38,823 nucleotides of DNA from Phycisphaerae bacterium (GTDB lineage Bacteria > Planctomycetota > Phycisphaerae > Sedimentisphaerales > Anaerobacaceae). The position numbers and the translations under genes are program-made. The notes below the pieces were generated by a model that was given only the letters and a program-made list of their open reading frames with translations, was not told the origin of the DNA and made no database searches. Below, one piece after another: positions 32,825 to 38,823 of the stretch (its first letter is position 1; each line of letters opens with the position of its first letter). The stretch covers positions 1 through 38,823 of the forward strand of contig JAQURJ010000010.1 of assembly GCA_028715705.1 (NCBI GenBank). Reading direction: 5' to 3'.

Positions 32825-33752
32825 AAAAATCCAAAATCGCCTTCGCCTTCTCAAGCACCGTTTCGGCAGTATCATTTTCTTTAACGTCAATCCAGCCTAC
32901 TTCGCCAAAAGTCTTAAACCACGTTCGCTGATGTTTGGCCAGCCGCCGCGTATTTATCTTTATCTTCTCTATCGCCTCGTCCAGCGTCAGCTCGCCATTA
33001 AAATACGCAATTATCTCCGCATAGCCAATAGCCGCTGCCGCCTGCACGCTCAACTGCTTCGGCTCGGCAAGCAAACCCTTCACCTCATCGACCAATCCCT
33101 CGTCAATCATCCTCTTGACGCGTTTATTTATCCGGCTGCTTTCGGCCTGCTTGTCACGGCGAATACCGATCACTTTCCACCGGCTCTGCGTATCCTGTTT
33201 TTGCTCATCCCACTGATTCTGAAAATCCGATATTGGCCTTCCCGTCAGTTCATACACCTCCAGCGCACGAACAATCCTGCGTTCGTCATTTCGATGAATC
33301 CGCTGGGCGGTAGCCGGGTCAACTTTTTCCAGCCGCCGATGCAATTCTTCCAATCCGATAGTCCCCGCTTCCGCTTTCAATTTTTCACGAATCCCCGCGT
33401 CACCGCCCGGCCCTTCAAAAAGCCCGTACAGCATCGCCTTAATATACAGTGCCGTCCCGCCCGACGCGATGACAGGCTTTCCCCGCTGCCCAATCTCCTT
33501 TGCAGCATCCTCCGCAAGTTCGAGAAACCGCCCGACGCTGAACGCCTCCGAAGGTTCTGCCACATCTATAAGGTGATACGGCATCTGCGCACGCTTCTCA
33601 ATCGGCGGCTTAGCCGTCCCGATATCCATCCGCCGATACACCTTCATCGAATCGACGCTGATAATCTCAGCTCCCCTCTCTCGCGCAAGCTCAAACGCCA
33701 GCCGCCCCTTCCCCGACCCCGTCACGCCCAAAATTAGAATATGCTCATTCAT
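32823..33752 (-). CDS. miaA: tRNA dimethylallyltransferase
   Basis: Transfers dimethylallyl from DMAPP to A37 of tRNAs that read U-starting codons. 309 aa. The P-loop is GVTGSGKGRLAF, with glycine where most relatives have Ser or Thr. The DSMKVYRRMDIGTAKP block, GGTALYIKAMLYGLF and the RNA-binding ERRIVRALEVYELTGRPIS are all typical. It uses the same isoprenoid precursor made by the dxs and ispA neighbours. Transcribed divergently from ispA, 61 bp apart. Confidence 0.94.
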   Translation of the reverse strand: MNEHILILGVTGSGKGRLAFELARERGAEIISVDSMKVYRRMDIGTAKPPIEKRAQMPYHLIDVAEPSEAFSVGRFLELAEDAAKEIGQRGKPVIASGGTALYIKAMLYGLFEGPGGDAGIREKLKAEAGTIGLEELHRRLEKVDPATAQRIHRNDERRIVRALEVYELTGRPISDFQNQWDEQKQDTQSRWKVIGIRRDKQAESSRINKRVKRMIDEGLVDEVKGLLAEPKQLSVQAAAAIGYAEIIAYFNGELTLDEAIEKIKINTRRLAKHQRTWFKTFGEVGWIDVKENDTAETVLEKAKAILDF

Positions 33753-33813
33753 AATTTCCTGTCAATATCGCCAAAACAGTATATAATACACTCTTCGTAT
33801 ATTTTGAGCAATT

Positions 33814-34704
33814 ATGCAGATAAATTCCGACTTTGACGAAAAATTGCAGGCCGCCGCAAAGCGAACCAACGCTGCCATCGCCCGTCTGCTCGAATCCTGC
33901 CAAATGGATGCCGACATCCGCCAGCCCGTCCGCTACACTCTCGACGCTGGCGGAAAACGCGTTCGGGCAGCGGTCGTTTTGTGGTGCTGCGAACTGGTCA
34001 GCGGCAAAGCCAACCCCGACGCCGAAACAGCCGCAGCTGCAATAGAGATGGTGCATACATATTCCCTTGTCCACGACGACCTGCCCGCAATGGATGACGA
34101 TGACTTCAGACGAGGAAAGCCAAGCTGCCACAAAGCATTCGGCGAGGCCGAGGCAATACTAACCGGCGACGCTCTGCTGACTCTCGCCTTCCAACTTTTG
34201 GCGACGGAAATTTCCGACCCCAACATCGCGGTAAAATTAATAAAGCAGCTTGCCGAAGACGCAGGCCCTGCCGGAATGATAGCCGGACAAATAGCCGACA
34301 TCAAAGCCGAAAAAACTACGCCAGACGAAAAAACCCTCCAATACATTCATATAAATAAGACCGCTAAAATGTTCCGCTGCTCCGCTGCATGCGGCGCGAT
34401 AGCCGGACGAGCCAGTCACGATGACATCAACCGCCTAAGCGAATACGGATTAAAACTGGGTCTGGCCTTTCAGGTAGCCGACGACATCCTCGACGTTATA
34501 AGTTCCACCGACCAGCTCGGCAAGACTGCCGGCAAGGACCAAAAAACCGGCAAGCTCACATACCCCGCGCTTTTCGGCCTCGACAAAGCAAAAAAATTAT
34601 TACAGCAGCTTACCGCACAGGCCGCAGCCGCACTTACCCCCTTCGGCGACAAGGCAAATACACTGCTCAAGCTTACAACCGCACTACAAAAAAGAAAAAG
34701 CTGA
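33814..34704 (+). CDS. ispA: Farnesyl/geranyl diphosphate synthase
   Basis: Joins isopentenyl units to make geranyl or farnesyl diphosphate. 296 aa, the length of bacterial IspA. The first aspartate motif is LVHDDLPAMDDDDFRRG and the second FQVADDILDVISS; the residues two and five before the first motif (TYSLVHDD) fit a C15 product. The tail to KLTTALQKRKS is complete. Divergent from miaA. A short repeat follows the stop after 14 bp. Confidence 0.93.
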   Translation: MQINSDFDEKLQAAAKRTNAAIARLLESCQMDADIRQPVRYTLDAGGKRVRAAVVLWCCELVSGKANPDAETAAAAIEMVHTYSLVHDDLPAMDDDDFRRGKPSCHKAFGEAEAILTGDALLTLAFQLLATEISDPNIAVKLIKQLAEDAGPAGMIAGQIADIKAEKTTPDEKTLQYIHINKTAKMFRCSAACGAIAGRASHDDINRLSEYGLKLGLAFQVADDILDVISSTDQLGKTAGKDQKTGKLTYPALFGLDKAKKLLQQLTAQAAAALTPFGDKANTLLKLTTALQKRKS

Positions 34705-34718
34705 CCAACATCACCCCC

Positions 34719-34752
34719 GTCATTGCGAGGAGTGTAGCGACGAAGCAATCTT
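34719..34752. repeat. Solo copy of the GIY-YIG element repeat
   Basis: A 34-bp sequence starting GTCATTGCGAGGAGTGTA and ending GACGAAGCAATCTT. It matches the left repeat of the element at 31168 (GTCATTTCGAGGAGCGTA) with a few changes. It stands alone between ispA and the small basic gene, with no nuclease gene next to it. Confidence 0.7.
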
Positions 34753-34885
34753 CATTATTACTTCAAAAGATGGGATTGAACGAGTCCTTCAAATAGCTCT
34801 GGATAAATATTGAAGAACCAACGGGAACTTGTTAGACTGATTGCACAATCATTGTTATTACTTAGTCTAAAAAGGAGAAACAGAA

Positions 34886-34993
34886 ATGGGCGATAGTGGA
34901 AAAAAAGATAAAGGCAGAAGAGAACAACAGAAAAAGGCCAAGCTTAATCCAAAGGAAAAACGAAAATTGAAAAAGGAAAAGAAAATGAAATGA
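34886..34993 (+). CDS. 35-aa highly basic protein
   Basis: MGDSGKKDKGRREQQKKAKL followed by NPKEKRKLKKEKKMK. More than half of its residues are Lys or Arg. AAAGGAG lies 9 bases before the ATG and the stop overlaps the next ATG (ATGA), so it is translated together with the methyltransferase. Very similar short Lys/Arg-rich proteins are widespread and unnamed; binding to RNA or ribosomes is a guess. It is too short for routine gene finding. Confidence 0.75.
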   Translation: MGDSGKKDKGRREQQKKAKLNPKEKRKLKKEKKMK

Positions 34994-35661
34994 CCAACGA
35001 ACAAACACGGCATAACTTTGACAGTATCTACCAAAACACCCCGCTCGACGAGATTCCCTGGAACCACGAACAGCCGCCGGAGCTTATGGTTGAACTGTTC
35101 GAGTCCGGCAAAGTCAAGCCATGCCGGGCGCTCGACCTCGGCTGCGGAGCAGGCAACTACGCAATCTATCTCGCCTCTAAAGGCTTCGACGTTACCGCTA
35201 TCGATATTTCCCCAGCCGCTATCAAAATAGCGAAGCAAAACGCCAAAACAAAAAACGTCAAATGCCGATTCCTTACCGCTGACGTTATCGAGAACTTTCC
35301 TCAATTCAACGAACCGTTTAGCTTCATCTACGACTGGGGTCTGCTGCACCATATTCCCCCGGAATACCGCACTCGATATACCCGCAACCTGCACAACATC
35401 CTAAGTGATAACGGCCTATACATGTCACTGTGCTTCAATGAAAACGACGCGTATTTCAAGGGCGCCGGCAAGATAAGAAACACCGACCGCGGAACACAAG
35501 TTTACCTCTCTTCTGAGGACGAACTAAAACAACTCTGGCAGCCATATTTCAAAATCATAGATTTCCGCCTTATAGACAACTTGAACTCTCCCATTGCTCA
35601 CATCTTCAACTTTGCCCTCTTACAAAAAAAAAACAGTAAAATCCGCGAAATCAGTGATTAA
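34990..35661 (+). CDS. Class I SAM-dependent methyltransferase
   Basis: A 223-aa protein with the Rossmann methyltransferase motifs: ALDLGCGAGNYAIYLASKGF (motif I), VTAIDISPAAIKIAK (acidic loop), CRFLTADVIENF and FIYDWGLLHHIPPEY. The start (TRHNFDSIYQNTPLDEIPW) resembles TehB or thiopurine methyltransferase-like enzymes, which act on small toxic compounds. The substrate cannot be read from sequence. It overlaps the 35-aa gene by 4 bp. Confidence 0.88.
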   Translation: MTNEQTRHNFDSIYQNTPLDEIPWNHEQPPELMVELFESGKVKPCRALDLGCGAGNYAIYLASKGFDVTAIDISPAAIKIAKQNAKTKNVKCRFLTADVIENFPQFNEPFSFIYDWGLLHHIPPEYRTRYTRNLHNILSDNGLYMSLCFNENDAYFKGAGKIRNTDRGTQVYLSSEDELKQLWQPYFKIIDFRLIDNLNSPIAHIFNFALLQKKNSKIREISD

Positions 35662-35674
35662 AGAAACTTGTAAG

Positions 35675-35730
35675 AACCGTGTTAATCGGTGTTACTTGTA
35701 CTGAGCGAAGTCGAAGTAATCCGTGTCTAA
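35675..35730. repeat. Intergenic word repeat with a second repeat nested inside
   Basis: The outer part reads AACCGTGTTAATCGGTGTTA and TAATCCGTGTCTAA, a run of near-identical 'AATC(C/G)GTGT' words. Between them is a 22-base segment, CTTGTACTGAGCGAAGTCGAAG (35695-35716 only in part quoted: ACTGAGCGAAGTCGAAG), a known type of dispersed palindromic word. The TTA and TA on both sides could be a target duplication. Confidence 0.5.
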
Positions 35731-35892
35731 ACTTCTTCGTGCTTCTTCGAGAACCTCGTGGTTCAAATTGACTGTTCAACTGTTTAACTATGAACGACCA
35801 GCAACGAACTATGAACAGTTTTGCACAGCAAAACACAAAATAAAACGAAATAAAACGGCTGGAAACGATAAAAAACGGAAAAAAACGCCGCC

Positions 35893-35921
35893 TTGACACC
35901 TGTTCGGTCCGGCGATAACAT
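35893..35921 (+). promoter_or_regulatory. Promoter for a leaderless lipoprotein mRNA
   Basis: Perfect TTGACA (35893-35898), a 17-base spacer, TAACAT (35916-35921). Only 7 bases separate the -10 from the ATG at 35929, so transcription would start at or one base before the start codon. The same layout occurs at 38580. Confidence 0.75.
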
Positions 35922-35928
35922 ATCCCCA

Positions 35929-36519
35929 ATGGAACGCAGAGCGGTAAATTCATTCATAATCTTTATTCTTCTTTTCGGCTTTTGCGGCTGCGATAACGAG
36001 CATAAACCATTACCTAAGCAGGTCTTACACCCTACCGACCCAAACAGACCCGACCCTGCCGATCTTTTGGCCCTCTACTATCCATACCTCGACCTTGTCC
36101 CCATCGAACCCAACAGCTCCGAATACCACGCCGACCGCCTCGCCCGCACCTACCGACCCGACACAGCCGCACATAACATCATTGCTATCGGCATGTTACA
36201 GCAAGACACCCCCCATGTTCGCCGCGCTCTCGCTGTCGCAATAAAGCGTTTTTACGCCGACCCCCAACCAGTTCCTAACTCCTACGACTGGCCGGACTTA
36301 GCGAAAAATTTCAAATCACATTTCGACCCCGCCGCCCCCATCCTTGACCACTATCCCGGCTGCCGCAACCTAACCATAATCGACCTTATCATAGAATGTT
36401 CGTACTATTTGGGCTGCCAGGACTGGGCCGTATCGCAAGTACAAACCATTGCAAACAAAGAGTTTACACCCAAGACGCATCTGGACAGCCTTCAATTCCT
36501 CACCGAGCCAAACCAGTAG
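35929..36519 (+). CDS. Lipoprotein of unknown function
   Basis: A 196-aa protein with a lipoprotein signal: FIIFILLFGFCGCD, lipobox FCGC. The mature part is proline-rich (LHPTDPNRPDPADLLALYYP) and then helical; I recognise no domain. A longer frame exists to 35893, but that would start inside the -35 box, so the ATG at 35929 is preferred. No ribosome binding site lies before it, which fits a leaderless transcript. The stop is TAG. Confidence 0.7.
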   Translation: MERRAVNSFIIFILLFGFCGCDNEHKPLPKQVLHPTDPNRPDPADLLALYYPYLDLVPIEPNSSEYHADRLARTYRPDTAAHNIIAIGMLQQDTPHVRRALAVAIKRFYADPQPVPNSYDWPDLAKNFKSHFDPAAPILDHYPGCRNLTIIDLIIECSYYLGCQDWAVSQVQTIANKEFTPKTHLDSLQFLTEPNQ

Positions 36520-36529
36520 CGACACCCCC

Positions 36530-36558
36530 TTTACAGCCGCCGCCTAATACGTTATCAT
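36530..36558 (+). promoter_or_regulatory. Candidate promoter of the NUDIX gene
   Basis: TTTACA at 36530-36535, a 17-base spacer, TATCAT at 36553-36558, 31 bp before the NUDIX ATG. The -10 shares the TANCAT form with the leaderless promoters. Confidence 0.6.
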
Positions 36559-36589
36559 CCGCAAAACGAAGTGTAAAAAGGATTCACAA

Positions 36590-37207
36590 ATGCCAGAAGA
36601 ACAAGTACTTGTAATCGAACGCAGCGTTTATGAGCAAGCCGGTCAGTTTCACGGCTTGACCTTCGACGTCGAACACTATAAAAACGCGATCTTCGCAGCC
36701 GGTGTGCCGCGTTTTATACCCCGCTCGCAAGCCGAATCAAACCCTGGCTTCAAGCAGATAATCCCTTATGTAATAATGGCTTGCGAAGGCAAGATACTTT
36801 CGTATATCCGCGGCAAGCGTGCCGGAGAAACCCGCCTTGTCGCCAAGCGTTCCATAGGCATCGGCGGCCACATCAACCCCACCGACGATATGCCGCTGTT
36901 CAATAGTGACTTTTACGACACGTATCTTGCGGCTGTACAACGTGAGGTCAATGAAGAAGTTACGATCGAATCGCCATACCGCAACCAGCTTGTCGCATTG
37001 TTAAATGACGATTCTAACGAGGTCGGGCAAGTGCATTTGGGAATTGTGCATCTGTGGCAGCTCGATTCTCCGCAGGTCAGCCGCCGCGAGCAAATGATAA
37101 CGCAGATGGAATTTTTGCCCCGCCAGCAGCTTGAATCGCTCCGCGAACAGATGGAGACGTGGTCGCAGCTTTGTTTTGATGCCTTGCCGTCGATAACCGG
37201 AAGATGA
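36590..37207 (+). CDS. NUDIX hydrolase-like protein
   Basis: A 205-aa protein with a NUDIX box: the glycine pair IGIGGHINPTDDM and, after a longer than usual insert, AAVQREVNEEVTIE (RE-x2-EE). These glutamates bind metal and cleave a nucleoside diphosphate linked to another group. The N-terminal 60 residues (VIERSVYEQAGQFHGLTF) form an extra domain seen in a group of NUDIX phosphoesterases with no assigned substrate. AAAGGATTC lies before the ATG. Confidence 0.82.
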   Translation: MPEEQVLVIERSVYEQAGQFHGLTFDVEHYKNAIFAAGVPRFIPRSQAESNPGFKQIIPYVIMACEGKILSYIRGKRAGETRLVAKRSIGIGGHINPTDDMPLFNSDFYDTYLAAVQREVNEEVTIESPYRNQLVALLNDDSNEVGQVHLGIVHLWQLDSPQVSRREQMITQMEFLPRQQLESLREQMETWSQLCFDALPSITGR

Positions 37208-37229
37208 GTTAAAATAAGAAATTAGGAAA

Positions 37230-37301
37230 AGCCGGCGATCGGATTTGAACCGATAACCCCTGGTTTACAAAACCAGAGCTCTACCGTTGAGCTACGCCGG
37301 C
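37230..37301 (-). tRNA. tRNA-Thr (anticodon TGT)
   Basis: A 72-nt cloverleaf. Acceptor stem GCCGGCG pairs with CGCCGGC, anticodon stem CTGGT/ACCAG encloses TTTGTAA (TGT), T loop TTCAAAT, discriminator T(U). No CCA encoded. Confidence 0.95.
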
Positions 37302-37411
37302 GAAGAAGCGGATTTTAGAAAACGAGCGACAAAATTGCAAGCAAATTAAGCAAAAGTCGTGGTTTTGAAGAATTAAGGATGTGCATTTTCTATTGTAGAT
37401 GGGTATTGAGC

Positions 37412-37439
37412 TTGAGTTTGAAGGATTTTTGAGTAAAAT
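37412..37439 (+). promoter_or_regulatory. Candidate promoter of tRNA-Ser
   Basis: TTGAGT at 37412-37417, a 16-base spacer and TAAAAT at 37434-37439, 27 bp before the tRNA. Confidence 0.5.
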
Positions 37440-37466
37440 GGCCATCCTTGACTGACAGCCAAATAT

Positions 37467-37553
37467 GGAGAGGTGTCGGAGTGGCTGATCGAGCCGGTTT
37501 CGAAAACCGGTGTGCTCGCAAGAGTACCGCGGGTTCGAATCCCGCCCTCTCCG
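37467..37553 (+). tRNA. tRNA-Ser (anticodon CGA)
   Basis: An 87-nt class II tRNA. Acceptor GGAGAGG pairs with CCTCTCC, anticodon stem CCGGT/ACCGG encloses TTCGAAA (CGA), a long variable arm (TGTGCTCGCAAGAGTACC) and T loop TTCGAAT. Discriminator G, as in serine tRNAs. No CCA encoded. Confidence 0.96.
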
Positions 37554-37678
37554 GTTTTTTATTTCATTTCATAAGCCACTTCAAGCTAAGCGGTTATAGT
37601 AAACTACAAAGAGAGCGTCACCCTCTCTGACATTCATTCAGCACCTCGCTCGCATTTTTTTATGGCCGGTGGTATAAA

Positions 37679-38362
37679 TTATTGAAATCCTCCGCTGGTC
37701 AGTCTCTCTACTGCCTTGCATTTACGATACAAAATAATATCTTTATTTTTTAGCTTTTCGATGTCGTTACGACGAATATAACAATGTGTTTCTGCAAAGT
37801 CCTCGAAATGGTTTGTGCAGGCATAGAGGCTAACATAACCTTTTGGCTTGACATTATCTGCAAAGGGTATAATCATTTTTGCCAGCATCGCACCAAAGTT
37901 TATCTTCTCTACACCATTACCAAACTCATTATAAAAGCGAAACCACTGGCCATATTGTGTTTTACCCATACGCATTTCAAAACTATGTGATGCCTCATGT
38001 AAAAGCAGGTTCCTGTCATTCGACCATACGAGAAGTTTTTCTACAGGTGATCTGCTTTTGAGATGAATCGGCCAGCCCGGTTCGTCAGGATTCACGAATC
38101 CGGTTACAAAAGGCGCAAACCCTTTGCAGGATATTTGAATTGAACCTATATTGCATTTGAAATATGCTGGACACAATCGCAGTTCTTTGTCGATTCTGTC
38201 GAGCATGGCTGCGGTTTCGCTGTTGTATGCGCTCTTGTCAACATTGATGACCACGCTATGCACTTTCTCCACCCGCAAAGCTTTTTCCAGAATAACCTGC
38301 CTGTTTACACATCCCGGCAGCAATAGCGCAGCGGCAGCAATTAAAATCTTCATCACCCGCAT
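37679..38362 (-). CDS. Lipoprotein with a putative zinc protease HExxH motif
   Basis: A 227-aa protein with a lipoprotein signal (MKILIAAAALLLPGC). The segment NLLLHEASHSFEMRMG holds an H-E-x-x-H zinc motif, and ACTNHFEDFAETHCYIRR about 60 residues later could give the third ligand (Glu or His). This is the layout of small gluzincin-like peptidases, but I recognise no named family. The ATG at 38362 is chosen because GAAGGA lies 9 bases before it; the ATG at 38371 directly abuts that site. Confidence 0.7.
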   Translation of the reverse strand: MRVMKILIAAAALLLPGCVNRQVILEKALRVEKVHSVVINVDKSAYNSETAAMLDRIDKELRLCPAYFKCNIGSIQISCKGFAPFVTGFVNPDEPGWPIHLKSRSPVEKLLVWSNDRNLLLHEASHSFEMRMGKTQYGQWFRFYNEFGNGVEKINFGAMLAKMIIPFADNVKPKGYVSLYACTNHFEDFAETHCYIRRNDIEKLKNKDIILYRKCKAVERLTSGGFQ

Positions 38363-38520
38363 TTTACCCATTCCTTCTTTATTGCCTATTTTAACATTTT
38401 TCTGGCCTTATTTCAAGTATTTTTGTTCGATTGTATAAGGCTGCACATGTCTTTCATTTAGACAATTCCTCCTTTATGCAGGTTTTTGTGTCTGTTTTTC
38501 CCTCCGGTTTTTTGTCTTCT

Positions 38521-38548
38521 TGATAGATCCAAACGGTCCTATCTATCA
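38521..38548. repeat. 8-bp inverted repeat upstream of the second leaderless promoter
   Basis: TGATAGAT (38521-38528) and ATCTATCA (38541-38548) are exact inverted complements with a 12-base spacer. They end 31 bp before the TTGACA at 38580. Either an operator for that promoter or a chance hairpin. Confidence 0.4.
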
Positions 38549-38579
38549 GGTATGGATTCTTATATCTTTATTGCTGCCC

Positions 38580-38608
38580 TTGACACCGGTTAAGTACCGT
38601 TTTAACAT
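38580..38608 (+). promoter_or_regulatory. Second copy of the leaderless lipoprotein promoter
   Basis: TTGACA (38580-38585), a 17-base spacer, TAACAT (38603-38608), 7 bases before the ATG at 38616. Spacer and start region also resemble the copy at 35893: both read TTGACACC, both end CCAATG. Confidence 0.75.
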
Positions 38609-38615
38609 ACCGCCA

Positions 38616-38702
38616 ATGAAAGAAATGAGTGCGAAGATATTTATAATCGTTATTCTGCTTAGCTTTTACGGCTGTGAGAATAAACGCAACCTCATTAATT
38701 AA
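38616..38702 (+). pseudogene. Lipoprotein gene cut after its signal peptide
   Basis: Encodes 28 aa: MKEMSAKIFIIVILLSFYGC, then ENKRNLIN and a stop. The signal and lipobox (FYGC) are complete but only a few residues follow. The promoter is the same as that of the 196-aa lipoprotein gene at 35929. The frame ends exactly where a possible insertion-sequence end begins (38703), so the remainder of the gene may have been cut off. Confidence 0.6.
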
Positions 38703-38823
38703 GGGCACCTCTAAAAATCGTGTTTTAGAGGGCAAAATTTTCAGTTAATATTTTTTTGATTAAAATTTGAATTTACTATCACAAAATCACGATTATTCAT
38801 GTCAATTTGACGGCGAAAAACCT
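38703..38823. mobile_element. Possible terminal part of an insertion sequence, running out of the window
   Basis: GGGCACCTCTAAAAATCG directly follows the truncated lipoprotein gene and recalls the terminal inverted repeats of some IS elements. It contains a hairpin (CCTCTAAAA at 38708-38716, TTTTAGAGG at 38723-38731). ATTAATTAA precedes it. No transposase frame is visible before the window ends, so this is a guess. Confidence 0.3.

Overview
The window looks like the chromosome of a Gram-negative bacterium, most likely a member of the Planctomycetota close to the Phycisphaerae/Sedimentisphaerales. This is inferred from gene content, not from a marker gene. The pointers are a pyruvoyl arginine decarboxylase paired with agmatinase, an H-X9-DG-type secreted protein, many lipoproteins, a SpoIVB/S55-type peptidase in an outer-compartment operon, and frequent TTG/GTG starts with variable Shine-Dalgarno sites. 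TAG is used as an ordinary stop (27289-28035 and 35929-36519), so the genetic code is standard. No rRNA, CRISPR array or intact transposase is visible.

Layout. 1-3257 (minus): a putrescine operon, pdaD then speB, followed by marC, a PIG-L deacetylase and a cut-off glycosyltransferase. 3258-5249: a two-component island with a response regulator coupled to an 88-aa protein, a divergent soluble histidine kinase, and a decayed second copy of that kinase behind the regulator. 5259-9894: two overlapping CNNM/CBS proteins, a PBP4-type carboxypeptidase, a parvulin and tadA. 9921-10381: tRNA-Glu, tRNA-Met and tRNA-Arg. 10382-10842: a gap with a decayed transposase N-terminus. 10843-16726 (plus): an apparent four-gene operon of S55 peptidase, beta-propeller protein (interrupted by one in-frame TAG), class I fumarase alpha subunit and a polytopic membrane protein, converging on ftsK. 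19713-24018: a lipoprotein with its own terminator, then ffh, a small unknown gene, rpsP and trmD, with rimM and rplS missing.

24068-28975 is an accessory stretch: an unknown protein, a lipoprotein, a SHOCT membrane protein, a 113-bp near-perfect palindrome, a DUF2442 / small protein / nucleotidyltransferase cassette, an M14 peptidase lipoprotein and an outer-membrane protein. 29303-34704 holds isoprenoid and cofactor genes (dxs, nadK, miaA, ispA). Between dxs and nadK sits a short element made of inverted repeats around a broken GIY-YIG nuclease gene; it also supplies the last residues and stop codon of dxs. 34705-38823 has a tiny basic protein coupled to a methyltransferase, lipoproteins, a NUDIX protein and two tRNAs. 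Two near-identical promoters there place the likely transcription start on the ATG itself (leaderless lipoprotein genes). The second of these genes is cut to 28 codons at the point where a possible insertion-sequence end begins.

The best candidates for something undescribed are the GIY-YIG repeat element (31168-31502), the palindrome beside the nucleotidyltransferase cassette (25861-27198), and the repeated leaderless lipoprotein promoter (35893 and 38580).
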